Assembly: GCA_964527925.1 (NCBI GenBank) | Contig: CAZGQO010000007.1 | Location: 1 to 64,000 of the forward strand | Length of the DNA stretch: 64,000 nt | Source: Ch128b sp964527925 | GTDB lineage: Bacteria; Bacteroidota; Ignavibacteria; Ch128b | Direction: 5' to 3' | In this document: positions 1 to 9,232 of the stretch, piece by piece | Numbering within the stretch: position 1 is the first letter of the stretch | How the letters are laid out: the number at the start of each line of letters is the position of its first letter | Notes under the pieces: generated by a model | What the model was told of the DNA's origin: nothing | What the model saw: the letters and a program-made list of their open reading frames with translations, nothing else | The model's database searches: none | Translations under genes and position numbers: made by a program

Positions 1-1379
1 CCCTTCAAGATTTTGACTCTCATGTTAACATTGAAGGTAACCTGAGCTTGAGCAGTTATAACGGAATCATTATCAAAATACAGATCATATGTATGATCAC
101 CTTCTTCAAAAACTAAAACACGATTACTTATGCTTTCCGAGATGTCTTGCTCATCTTTAACTATTACAAATTTAAATTCTGTCGTGTCTCCAGCTACAAA
201 ATAGTTCTTTGTAATTGTGTAGATTGTATCACCATCTGGATCTGTTAATAAATCAGCAATTCCAGACCAACCATTGAATGTTCCTCTAACCACTAACGAA
301 TCTTCAGCTGGATTGAATAATCCCTTAGCCGTTTTTACTTTCATGTTAACATTAAAAGTAATATTTGAATATTTCTTAGTTCTGTAACGAGCAATTCCAT
401 TGTTTGTACCAAGCAGAAATAGTTCGAAGGTTCCGTCGCCATTGTTTTTGAAAGCTACATCACCAGTTCCATTAGTATTAGCATTTGTACCGAGTGAATT
501 GGTTACAAAAACTAACTGTCCATTTTCAATGCCGTTTGTAATGTCAACATATCTTAAGTTTTCATTTCCTGCACCATAGTTAAAAACTGCAAGATATTTT
601 TTAGTAGGAGTTTCAAGATATTGCAGTGCAGTGCTGCCAGTTGCAACAACACTACCGGGCAGAGTTCCAACTAAATTGCCAGTTGCATCGTATTCTTTTA
701 CATTTTTACCAGCTGAATTCAAATAGAAACCTGAAACACCTGTTGCTTTTGGTGCAACGGTTGGAACAGTCCCCTGAGCAACATCGCTTAAAGTTATCTC
801 TTCGGCAGTGAAAGTATTTCCATTATCTGTTGTTGTAAATCTGAAAACTTTATTCTGTGATGCTGCGGCAGCATAAATTGTCAATGAATTATCCGATGCA
901 CTGCCAACAACAGTAAATTTATCACCTAATCTATAAGCAGTAGCAGTGGTAAACTCAAGAGCTACAACCGGCGATGCATTTAAATTATCCCACCTATAAA
1001 TTTTAAACGGAGTAGTCTGTGTATTGATTGATAAATTACACGCATAAATCTTTCCATCAGCAGAAACTTCCACATCGTTTAAAGCAAAAGTTCCACCTGC
1101 GATACCAGTTGTATCAAGATTACCAAGGCTATCACCTGTTGCAGGATCAAGAACAAGAACCTTTGGGAAACCTAATCGCGAAACAATAAAATATTTTTCC
1201 TGTCCATCTACAACGCCAAAAGCAGCACCTCTTTCAGTATGACCAGTGCCCATAAATGTTGGTAAAGTTCCAGTGGCTTGGGATTTTTCCCAGACGATAG
1301 AGAATCTTGGTGATAATTGAGCATAAACAAGACTTACACATAAAATTAGTGTAAGAAAAGCAGTTTGAATATATTTCAT
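1..1379 (-). CDS. Secreted protein with repeated beta-sandwich domains, C-terminus beyond left edge
   Basis: An uninterrupted reading frame runs from an ATG at 1379 to the window edge (about 458 codons visible), preceded by a GAGGAG ribosome binding site. Residues 1-20 form a signal peptide ending near VYAQ. Residues about 25-330 look like a beta-propeller or YncE-like region (VLVLDPATGDS, DVEVSADGKIYACN). A domain starting TFNVNMKVKTAKG and containing VVRGTFNGWSG follows at about 340, and a second copy begins TFNVNMRVKILKG at the very edge. That motif resembles starch-binding/CBM-like modules of Bacteroidota surface proteins (family knowledge). The missing end may carry a T9SS sorting domain, by analogy with its neighbours (inference). 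Exact function unknown. Confidence 0.8.
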   Translation of the reverse strand, partial: MKYIQTAFLTLILCVSLVYAQLSPRFSIVWEKSQATGTLPTFMGTGHTERGAAFGVVDGQEKYFIVSRLGFPKVLVLDPATGDSLGNLDTTGIAGGTFALNDVEVSADGKIYACNLSINTQTTPFKIYRWDNLNASPVVALEFTTATAYRLGDKFTVVGSASDNSLTIYAAAASQNKVFRFTTTDNGNTFTAEEITLSDVAQGTVPTVAPKATGVSGFYLNSAGKNVKEYDATGNLVGTLPGSVVATGSTALQYLETPTKKYLAVFNYGAGNENLRYVDITNGIENGQLVFVTNSLGTNANTNGTGDVAFKNNGDGTFELFLLGTNNGIARYRTKKYSNITFNVNMKVKTAKGLFNPAEDSLVVRGTFNGWSGIADLLTDPDGDTIYTITKNYFVAGDTTEFKFVIVKDEQDISESISNRVLVFEEGDHTYDLYFDNDSVITAQAQVTFNVNMRVKILK

Positions 1380-1500
1380 TGGACGTTCTCCTCTTTTTAT
1401 TTTAGTTAAACTTCATCACAAAATTAATTCAAAATAAATAGTTGAACGATTTTCAATTGAAGAATTATCAAGTAAATATCAATGTATCTATATAAAAAAT

Positions 1501-2202
1501 TTAGAATCTAAACTTAAAACCAAAACTCAAATCATACATTTGAAAAACACTTACATTTTCTAAATCCAGCTCAAGAGTTGCCCACATCTCTCCAATAATT
1601 GCTTTATATTTCGCAGCAGCTTCAAACCAGATTGGATCAACAATCTTTGCTGAAAAATTTAATCCAATATCAAACCCACCACTCCAATCCAGTTGTTTAA
1701 GAGCCGGTACTTTCAGAACAACCGCATCATAAGTAATTCCCGAATGTTCAACTCTCAATGTATCGAAATATTCACTTCTAAAACCTTCCCATCGATAAAC
1801 ACTAAAACCAAATCTTAAATCTGTTCTAAGAAAATCAAATTTCAATAAATTATAATTTGCATTGACTGAAACACCATAAGCTTTTAAGTACATATCTAAT
1901 TTCGGCAAATCGAAAATTATCACTTGTTCAACACCACCAGTATTGACTATTCTCCTCAATTTCAATTTATTTCTATTTTCCTGATTGAACGATATGTACT
2001 CTAGTTTTCCATACCACTCCCACTTTTCATTTGTTTTTTGTCCATAATAAAGATTGGCGCTTAGAGCAGGATTAAATCGATAAGACAATCCACCTGCTGG
2101 AATTAAATAAGATATTCCTCCACCTGTAAATTGAACTTCAGTTTGACCCAAAAGTGAAGATGAGATCAGAAAAACAAATAAGAGTAAATTTTTTATTCTC
2201 AT
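1501..2202 (-). CDS. Outer-membrane beta-barrel-like protein, unknown function
   Basis: A 233-aa protein with an N-terminal signal peptide (MRIKNLLLFVFLISSSLLGQ) followed by alternating hydrophobic and polar strands rich in Tyr, Phe and Trp. It ends in LSFGFKFRF, a terminal aromatic residue typical of BAM-dependent barrels. It starts 7 bp after the stop of the upstream barrel gene (2210-2941) and so is probably the last gene of the operon that includes the PorV-like protein. I do not recognise the family; outer-membrane placement is inferred from composition and C-terminus. Confidence 0.75.
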   Translation of the reverse strand: MRIKNLLLFVFLISSSLLGQTEVQFTGGGISYLIPAGGLSYRFNPALSANLYYGQKTNEKWEWYGKLEYISFNQENRNKLKLRRIVNTGGVEQVIIFDLPKLDMYLKAYGVSVNANYNLLKFDFLRTDLRFGFSVYRWEGFRSEYFDTLRVEHSGITYDAVVLKVPALKQLDWSGGFDIGLNFSAKIVDPIWFEAAAKYKAIIGEMWATLELDLENVSVFQMYDLSFGFKFRF

Positions 2203-2209
2203 ATTTTTC

Positions 2210-2941
2210 TCAATACAGAAAAGTGATAAATAGTTTTATATTTAAGTAATCGTTAATAGGAAACTGGTCATAACCATATTTCCCTTTAGACTTTAGAAAA
2301 TAAGTATATCCAATTGAAGTTCCTGCTTGAAAAATTTCTAATGGCTGATAAGAAATTTGAAGATTTCCAAAGAAACCAATTGGATTTCCATACTTATTAG
2401 TTGCAAAATTTCTGTAACTATATTCAAAAGTATAATTAACTTCATCAAATTTTTTACGCCATATTTCTTCGAGATAAAGTCTTCTTGTATAAAAATAAAT
2501 CCCGCCGCCAAGTTGTGGTTTTATGAATAAATTTTTGATTACTTCAAAATTTCCCGTAAATGAAATTTGAATAGGCATAAGATCCATCTTTTGAATCGGA
2601 TTTAAGTAAGCAGCGAGAGTTGAGTCTGATCTTAAATTATCTATGATAATCCCAGCATATCTTTCGGTGTAAAATCGCCAGTTCCATTGTTGAATTGCGC
2701 TATCTTGCTGAAGTGAGAATAAAGTATATCCACCCGAAACAGAAAACATCAGATTCGAACTTAATGCAAAAGAAATTTCTACTCCGCCACCAACTCCATC
2801 AATTTTAGTGACAAGTAATCTTTTTGATATTGGTGATGAATATTCACTGAAAAATCCGATAGAATTTAGTCTGATTTGAGTAAATGAAATTGAATGGGGA
2901 ACAAATAAAATCAACGAAAAGAAAATGATTTTAGATTTCAT
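2210..2941 (-). CDS. Outer-membrane beta-barrel-like protein, unknown function
   Basis: A 243-aa protein with a signal peptide (residues 1-22, ending SFTQ) and beta-strand-like alternating sequence such as FIKPQLGGGIYFYTRR and AGTSIGYTYFL. It ends LNIKLFITFLY, compatible with a barrel beta-signal. Its start overlaps the stop of the PorV/PorQ-like gene by 4 bp (ATGA), so the two are translationally coupled. The shape suggests an OmpA/OmpW-sized barrel of about eight strands (inference). No specific family recognised. Confidence 0.75.
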   Translation of the reverse strand: MKSKIIFFSLILFVPHSISFTQIRLNSIGFFSEYSSPISKRLLVTKIDGVGGGVEISFALSSNLMFSVSGGYTLFSLQQDSAIQQWNWRFYTERYAGIIIDNLRSDSTLAAYLNPIQKMDLMPIQISFTGNFEVIKNLFIKPQLGGGIYFYTRRLYLEEIWRKKFDEVNYTFEYSYRNFATNKYGNPIGFFGNLQISYQPLEIFQAGTSIGYTYFLKSKGKYGYDQFPINDYLNIKLFITFLY

Positions 2942-3996
2942 AAAATTCCAGCCTGTAGAGTTAATCTGAGAATATTTCCTAACCTGCCAAAATTCGAGAT
3001 AGAAACATCAAATGAAAATGGTACAACAGGTTCAGCAATAATTCCTAAACCAAATGAGTAAGTTTCTTCGTCATAGAAAAATTTATAACCACCACGAAAC
3101 ATCAAAATATTTCTCCAGCCTAATTCAATTCCAGAATTCAATTTTTCTGGTCCATCATTGGGATGAATTGCTTCAACTAATGCAGTGATTCTATAATCAG
3201 ATGTATAACCGCCGAGTACTTCGCCAGCTACTCCAAGTTTTAATATTGAAGGCATTTTAAATGGATCGTTGATAAACTTTGCATCTGTTCCAAAATTTTG
3301 AATAATTGCACCAATTCTTAAACTTCCCAGTCCTGTGTAATAAAGAAATCCGCCATCAAGCAAAACATTATCAGCTGAGTAAATATCAATTTTTTCATTA
3401 ACATATTTCAAGGATACCCCAAACGAAAATCTATCGGTTAGCATTTTCGAATATGAAAGAATAGCTGCAACGGAACGAGAATTAAATGTCCCTAAAATTT
3501 CATATACTCTCTGACCTGTTACTTTCTGAGTTTTAGCCATCTCACCATAATCAAACATCAGTGCACCAAGAGAAAAAACACCAAAAGACGAGTTGAAAGA
3601 ATAACTTGCGGAATATTGTTTTATATCCGCAAAGTAAGAGGCATAAGAAAACGCAGTAGAGTGAGTTCTATCAGTAAAACCACAAACAGCGGGATTAACA
3701 AAAATACCTTCCGATTTTAAATCAGATAGAGCAATTCCAGATTCACCAAGTCCAGTTATTCTTGCATTAGTTGGAATTTCAAGAAAGACGAAACCAGCAG
3801 TGGCAGTTTTTCTGAATTCCTGGGCAAATGATTTTTCAACAAATAAAGAATTGAAAATCATCACTAAAAAACTTAAAACACTAATATTCTTATAAATCAA
3901 GTAATAAAATGAACTCAAATTTTTGACTCTGATTATTTCAACTAACTCTTTCATTACATTTATGTTGATTACTTTCTTCTTAATTTTTACTTCCAT
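2938..3996 (-). CDS. PorV/PorQ-family outer-membrane protein
   Basis: A 352-aa protein. After an unusually long N-terminus, with a hydrophobic segment around 40-58 ending KSFAQ, it has the PorV/PorQ signature: AGFVFLEIPTNARITGLG, then GIFVNPAVCGF and many barrel strands (YSASYSF, VSLKYV, GLGIIAEPVVPFSFDVSI). In characterised T9SS organisms PorV shuttles cargo with sorting domains to the attachment complex, while PorQ is a related barrel (family knowledge). Gene context, directly downstream of a T9SS cargo gene (9-bp gap), fits a cargo-dedicated paralogue. The ATG at 3996 has a GAGAGAG upstream; an internal Met (residue 15) is an alternative start. Confidence 0.8.
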   Translation of the reverse strand: MEVKIKKKVININVMKELVEIIRVKNLSSFYYLIYKNISVLSFLVMIFNSLFVEKSFAQEFRKTATAGFVFLEIPTNARITGLGESGIALSDLKSEGIFVNPAVCGFTDRTHSTAFSYASYFADIKQYSASYSFNSSFGVFSLGALMFDYGEMAKTQKVTGQRVYEILGTFNSRSVAAILSYSKMLTDRFSFGVSLKYVNEKIDIYSADNVLLDGGFLYYTGLGSLRIGAIIQNFGTDAKFINDPFKMPSILKLGVAGEVLGGYTSDYRITALVEAIHPNDGPEKLNSGIELGWRNILMFRGGYKFFYDEETYSFGLGIIAEPVVPFSFDVSISNFGRLGNILRLTLQAGIL

Positions 3997-4005
3997 AAAA
4001 CTCTC

Positions 4006-6123
4006 TCATCTAACAATTGCAAACTTCCCAATTTTCTTTCCAATACCTGGTGCATTAACATGATAAAGATAAATTCCACTTTCGACAAATTGACCATAAT
4101 CAGTTACCTGATTCCATGATGCAATTGCACCAGTTCCTTCTTTGACTTCTATTGTTTTAACAAGATCACCTCGGAGTGTATAAATTCTAATTGTGCACGG
4201 ATTTGGCAAATTAACAAATTGAATTTCATCGCCTGCGCCAGGCTGCGAAAAGCCTTCTCCAATCACAAATGGATTTGGTACAACAAGAACCTCATCCAGC
4301 CGATTTAATGCTGGTATTGTGGCTTTAAAAGGATAAACTGTTCTATTTGCAAAAATCGATGATTCTATCCCAGGAACTCGATTTGAATTTGTCTCTGGAA
4401 ATCTTGCTGATGGGTTGATGTTCCATGAAGTTCTTCCAGTATCAAAAGATGTAACTGCGTAATAATAATTCACACCGATTTGAACTGTTGAATCAACGAA
4501 TTTATATTGACCTGAAGCTGGGTCAAAATATCTTGGATCACCTTTGTAAACCACTCCAATTGAGTCCCACGGACCAATTGGCAAATACCAGCTCCTATAA
4601 ATTTTATAACCGACTAAATCTAATAAACCATCATCAGGATCTGGAACATCTTCAGCCTCATTGGTCCATGTTAAAACATTAGCGACAAATTTTTCTCGTT
4701 CACGATAGTAATCGACTGTAAATTTTGGAGCCGGTGGAGGATCTGGATGATTTAAACCTTTGCCAGTTAGCTGGCCATTTGCAGAATTTCGATATTGATC
4801 ATAAGTAAACTTTGCTTTATCAGCAGTTGAAAGAAAAATTCTCGATCCTTGCATTCCCAGATATGAACTCTTGTAAGTTGTATCGATTGCAATTTTGTAA
4901 TCAACTCCATCTACTATTTCAGCAACTGCAATTACAATTGAATCTCCCGGCGGGATTGTCCATGGACCCAACGACATCAAAGACCATAATCTATTCCTTC
5001 TCATAAAAACAGTATCAGCAGGGTTTTGAAAGAAACTTGCTGCATTGGCAGGATCCTGCAAAACTTTATACTTTGCTTCAAGAGTTCCAATGTTTGTAAA
5101 TGGGCCAGAAAGGTCAATTGAATTACTTGCAGCAGACCATCCCCATTTTACCACTTGTGATGCCTGTCTGAATGTATCTGGAGAAGAATAAAGTAATCTT
5201 AATCCAACAAAACCAGGAGCGAGATATTCACCGGTTGGTTTTCCATTAACGATTGGTCCTTGAGAATATGATAATCCAAACTCTTCATTTGCGGGAGTTT
5301 CGAGATAGTCTCCGGCTCGACCCCAAATCATCTTTCTTGTTGGATCATAAAAGAACCAGCTGTTTCGAGCACCAGCTGTTAGAGTTGGAAATAGAACACT
5401 CCATGAGCGTGAATTTATGTGAAGTGCATAACAAAGAAGAATATGAACACCATACAAAGTATCATAATTAATTCGGTTTGGATTTGCAGCTTTTATTTCG
5501 TTGGTGATATTTTTTATTGTGTATTCATAAATGATATAATTTTCATCTCTTTTTGAACCCGACCATTGATGAGCTTTCCTGGTTACTCTAACAGGTAATT
5601 GACGATCAATATCATCTACTTTTGAATAATTAATATTGTATTCCCAGATTGTTTCTATAACCTCTTCTCCCTGAAATGTATCTTTCTGAAGCCAGTAATT
5701 CTCACCATTCTTGAAAAGATGTTTATGCTTTGTAATTAAATATTTTGCACCAGGCTCGTTAGATACTGTAGTTGCGTACATTGACCAATCTTCAACGGTG
5801 ATTATTGAGTCAGGTGATTTCTTTGCGCCAATCCAGAATCCACCAGTTACAAGATGAGATGGCGGTCCGCCAATATTTTCGCGAATCCAGCTTTCATCAA
5901 AACCGGGCCAATCAAGTCCAATTCCTCTTCTCCCCCAGTTACTGAAATTTGGTCCAATTTTCCCAAAGAAAACGCTATTCCATAACATTCCACGATTAAA
6001 AATTAATGCTGGTGATTCGACTTCTTGAGAATATGTTTCACCTATTGAAATAAGAAGAATAGTTAAAACAACTAATAAATTTAATTTCGACATTTTAGAT
6101 AAGGCTATTTTTTTGATGTGCAT
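4006..6123 (-). CDS. T9SS type A sorting domain-containing secreted protein
   Basis: A 705-aa secreted protein with a signal peptide ending about residue 33 (IGETYSQ). The large central region is rich in Trp, Tyr and Gly and ends in an Fn3-like stretch around 470-560 (PAPKFTVDYY..VLTWTNEAEDVPDPDDG, YYYAVTSFDTG). The last 90 residues form a sorting-type domain: VLVVPNPFVIGEGF, IRIYTLRGDLVKTI, then GIYLYHV and a final KIGKFAIVR. This fits export by type IX secretion and surface anchoring or release. It lies between the large TonB receptor (6231-9221) and the PorV-like gene, so the three may form a surface complex. Substrate or ligand unknown. Confidence 0.85.
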   Translation of the reverse strand: MHIKKIALSKMSKLNLLVVLTILLISIGETYSQEVESPALIFNRGMLWNSVFFGKIGPNFSNWGRRGIGLDWPGFDESWIRENIGGPPSHLVTGGFWIGAKKSPDSIITVEDWSMYATTVSNEPGAKYLITKHKHLFKNGENYWLQKDTFQGEEVIETIWEYNINYSKVDDIDRQLPVRVTRKAHQWSGSKRDENYIIYEYTIKNITNEIKAANPNRINYDTLYGVHILLCYALHINSRSWSVLFPTLTAGARNSWFFYDPTRKMIWGRAGDYLETPANEEFGLSYSQGPIVNGKPTGEYLAPGFVGLRLLYSSPDTFRQASQVVKWGWSAASNSIDLSGPFTNIGTLEAKYKVLQDPANAASFFQNPADTVFMRRNRLWSLMSLGPWTIPPGDSIVIAVAEIVDGVDYKIAIDTTYKSSYLGMQGSRIFLSTADKAKFTYDQYRNSANGQLTGKGLNHPDPPPAPKFTVDYYREREKFVANVLTWTNEAEDVPDPDDGLLDLVGYKIYRSWYLPIGPWDSIGVVYKGDPRYFDPASGQYKFVDSTVQIGVNYYYAVTSFDTGRTSWNINPSARFPETNSNRVPGIESSIFANRTVYPFKATIPALNRLDEVLVVPNPFVIGEGFSQPGAGDEIQFVNLPNPCTIRIYTLRGDLVKTIEVKEGTGAIASWNQVTDYGQFVESGIYLYHVNAPGIGKKIGKFAIVR

Positions 6124-6230
6124 TCAATCAAATTCCAATTAAAATAAAAAGTATTAAATCTATCATTTATGAATTAAAAAATTTTCATGTTTCAATTTGA
6201 AAACTTTAATTCGAACATTAAACTCAAAAA

Positions 6231-9221
6231 TCAAAATCCAACACCAAGAGTGAAGAATACCTGTCTTGGAATATTTCTATATGCACGATAAGGTGCGACA
6301 AGATAACTCAATCGATTTGGATCAAGTCCTGGACTATCCATTGTGATTCCTTTTTCAACCCAGTTTTGAATATCATCCTGAGTGTCCATTGGAGTGATCC
6401 ATTTGTTATTAAACAAATTCATCACACGAATTCCAAGAATAAATCTTGTACTTGAAATCTTAAATTGTTTTTGTGCATTCAAATCAAAGCTTGATTCAAG
6501 TGGATAGCGACGATTGTTTACAACATCTTTAAGATCAAAAGTAGTTCGATAAGTAAATGGCGTTCCGGATTGTGCTGTATAAGTCAAGCTGATATTTGAA
6601 TTTGAAAATGGTTTAAATCCAAAAATTGAAATTCCTCCGTCTTCCTCTACATTATATTGAAGCATTCCTCTGAAACTGTGTGTTCTATCATTGGATGAAA
6701 GAAATTCACCTGTAAAGTTTCTTGTTTCATAACTTCTTGCAGTATTTGGGTAGATCACCTGTGGACCATAATTACCTTCCGTTGTCTGTGATAATGTATA
6801 ACTCAATCTATACATCCATCTATCACGAATAATTTTTTCGAAAATAACTTCAAGACCTATAGAAGAACCAAAAGCATTATTATCAAAAGTTGTATAAGAA
6901 TAAAGTGGAATGTTGTCGTCAGTAAATCCAGCTGGTCTATTTCTGCTTCCAGTTAATGAAGCAACTCTCAATAAGCCAATTTGTCTAACTCGATCATTAT
7001 AAAACAAAGCAACATCCAATCGATGAGTTTCTTCGATAACCTGCTGCAGACCAAATTCATAGGAGATAGTTTTTTTCGGTTCTAAGTTTGGATTTCCTAA
7101 ACCAGCCCAACCTGATTCAGTTCTTTGAGAAAGTGCCTGAGAAAAAATTGGCATTGAAGCAAAATGTCCATATTGAAGTCGGAAAGCAGTATTTTCACCA
7201 ATTGGAAATGAAATTCCTATTCTCGGCAAAACGATGTATCTGGTTTTTGAATCTTCTGTTGCAGGATTTCCTCTTGTACCAGGACCACTTGCACCCTGAT
7301 AAAACACATTAAATCGATCAACAGGAACACGAGCCTGAAAATTATAAGCTTCAGCACGAACACCAAGATTTGCAATCATTCCTTCGTATTCCATCTTATC
7401 TTGAATATAAAATGCTAAACCAATTGGATAGGCACGGTAATATTCAGCAAATCCAGATCGAACTAAATAAGTATTTGCTTGAAAACTTGAATTCACACCA
7501 TTATTAATCATATCCCAGTAATAGAATCTAATACCTGCTTTCAAAAGATTGGTCGGAATAATTTGATTTGTATAATCGACACTGATACTCCAGTGATTTG
7601 TTCTGTTATCCTGATAATAATTAGTTGAAAAATTAAATGGTTGTCTGAAGTAATTATTTTCCCACCAGATTCCATCTTTTAGAATTACTCCACGAGGATC
7701 GTTTAAGCTGTCAAGTCTATCCGCTTCAACTCCATATCCAGCAAGATATTCATAAGGTAAAATGTAGGTTTCTTGTTGATGTGAAATTGTAGCTTCAATG
7801 AATGACTTGGGATCAATTGTATAAATCCAGTTTAAACTCTGACTGATTGTTTGTTCAGTTCTGACTGGATCAACTTTAACATAATATTTTGTTGAAACAC
7901 CTGGCGGAGAGAAAGCAATTCCCGACCATCTAATATCTTCAGAACCTGACCAAATTCCACCACGATATTTTTGATAAGACCCCATAAACTTAAATCGATG
8001 AGATTCAAAGGGTTTATATGTGATGTTCAAAATATAATTTTGATAAATCTGATCTTTTTCTGGAGTCGGCAGTCTTGTTGGACTTCTTCGGTATTCACCA
8101 GTGAAAAAGAATTTTAATAGATTTGGATTTTTCCCGAGTGGTCCACCGAAACCAAACATTGTTCTTGAATACCAGCGATTACGATAATCATAGACGCCTA
8201 ATGGATTATCATCCGAAGGAGTGTGATTGTTCATCCAGATTGAATATGCCCAGGTAATCTCTCGAGTTACAATCGAATCCCACATCTGCTGGGCAACCGG
8301 ATCACCAGCTTTCGCTTGATTTAATAATTCATTATATCGAGTATCAAGTTTCAATTCAGTTATTAATAAATCTTTAACATTAAACCAATTTTCAAGATTG
8401 CCCCACTTTCTCCATTCGTAATTGTTTTTATCATAGAGATATGGTCCCCAGTGATATTGTCCTGGTGGTCTTATCTCAACACGAACTTCACCACTAAAAT
8501 TTGGTGTACCTTCTTTCATTACAACTTTAACAACACCAGCCTGAGCGTTTCCATATTCAGCAGAAAATCCACCGGAAATCATTTGTAATTGCTGAACACC
8601 AAGAGGATTAACATCGTACTTCCAGGAATTGTTTGCTTTGTTTGTTGCAAATGCACCAGGTGCTGAAGTTAAAGCATTAATTTGTTCGACACCATTAATC
8701 TGGAAATTAACTTCGTAAGCACCTGAACCACGAACCTGATAATCACCCTGAGCATTTTTCATAAAGCTTGAAGTTAAATCAATAATGCCTCTAATTCCTT
8801 CAATTGCGGCAACTTTTATTTGTTCATCATCAATTGTAGAAGAAGTTGATGTCTGATCTTTAATAATTTTTGGCTTTTCAGCAATAACAACAACATCCTG
8901 AATTTGAATTGAAACATCTTTTAATCTGAAATTGACTTCAGTTGTTCTATCAATAAATACTTCAACAGCTCTCTTTGTAACTTTCGCATAACCAATCATA
9001 CTTGCAGTTAGGGAATACTTGCCCGGTTGAACATTGAGAATTACATATCTGCCATTTATATCCGTAGTTGCACCTATTTGATAACCCTCAAGAAAAACAT
9101 TTACGCCAATTAATGGTTCATTTGTCTTATCATCAACTACTTTACCTGTAATTTTACCTTTACCACCTTGAGCAAATAAAAATGAAAAACTGATGAATAC
9201 GAATAGAATTAATTTTTTCAT
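6231..9221 (-). CDS. TonB-dependent receptor with carboxypeptidase-regulatory-like N-terminal domain
   Basis: A 996-aa outer-membrane receptor. Signal peptide 1-17 (ending FLFAQ). Residues about 20-100 form a CarboxypepD_reg-like/CNA-B domain (KGKITGKVVDDKTNEPLIGV, TTDINGRYVILNV). The plug domain spans about 110-240 (YQVRGSGAYEVNFQINGVEQ, GGFSAEYGNAQAGVV). The remainder is the 22-strand barrel, ending RQVFFTLGVGF. Length and architecture resemble SusC/OmpL-type receptors used for energised uptake of large substrates. No SusD partner is seen; the neighbours are T9SS proteins. The downstream T9SS gene 4006-6123 is separated by 107 bp, and the upstream cargo gene ends 11 bp before its start. Confidence 0.9.
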   Translation of the reverse strand: MKKLILFVFISFSFLFAQGGKGKITGKVVDDKTNEPLIGVNVFLEGYQIGATTDINGRYVILNVQPGKYSLTASMIGYAKVTKRAVEVFIDRTTEVNFRLKDVSIQIQDVVVIAEKPKIIKDQTSTSSTIDDEQIKVAAIEGIRGIIDLTSSFMKNAQGDYQVRGSGAYEVNFQINGVEQINALTSAPGAFATNKANNSWKYDVNPLGVQQLQMISGGFSAEYGNAQAGVVKVVMKEGTPNFSGEVRVEIRPPGQYHWGPYLYDKNNYEWRKWGNLENWFNVKDLLITELKLDTRYNELLNQAKAGDPVAQQMWDSIVTREITWAYSIWMNNHTPSDDNPLGVYDYRNRWYSRTMFGFGGPLGKNPNLLKFFFTGEYRRSPTRLPTPEKDQIYQNYILNITYKPFESHRFKFMGSYQKYRGGIWSGSEDIRWSGIAFSPPGVSTKYYVKVDPVRTEQTISQSLNWIYTIDPKSFIEATISHQQETYILPYEYLAGYGVEADRLDSLNDPRGVILKDGIWWENNYFRQPFNFSTNYYQDNRTNHWSISVDYTNQIIPTNLLKAGIRFYYWDMINNGVNSSFQANTYLVRSGFAEYYRAYPIGLAFYIQDKMEYEGMIANLGVRAEAYNFQARVPVDRFNVFYQGASGPGTRGNPATEDSKTRYIVLPRIGISFPIGENTAFRLQYGHFASMPIFSQALSQRTESGWAGLGNPNLEPKKTISYEFGLQQVIEETHRLDVALFYNDRVRQIGLLRVASLTGSRNRPAGFTDDNIPLYSYTTFDNNAFGSSIGLEVIFEKIIRDRWMYRLSYTLSQTTEGNYGPQVIYPNTARSYETRNFTGEFLSSNDRTHSFRGMLQYNVEEDGGISIFGFKPFSNSNISLTYTAQSGTPFTYRTTFDLKDVVNNRRYPLESSFDLNAQKQFKISSTRFILGIRVMNLFNNKWITPMDTQDDIQNWVEKGITMDSPGLDPNRLSYLVAPYRAYRNIPRQVFFTLGVGF

Positions 9222-9232
9222 CTTCTAAAAAA

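Noticed and set aside
626..811. Plus-strand ORF rich in Gln and Leu within the first gene
   Set aside because: It is the antisense frame of the secreted protein and has no ribosome binding site or domain.
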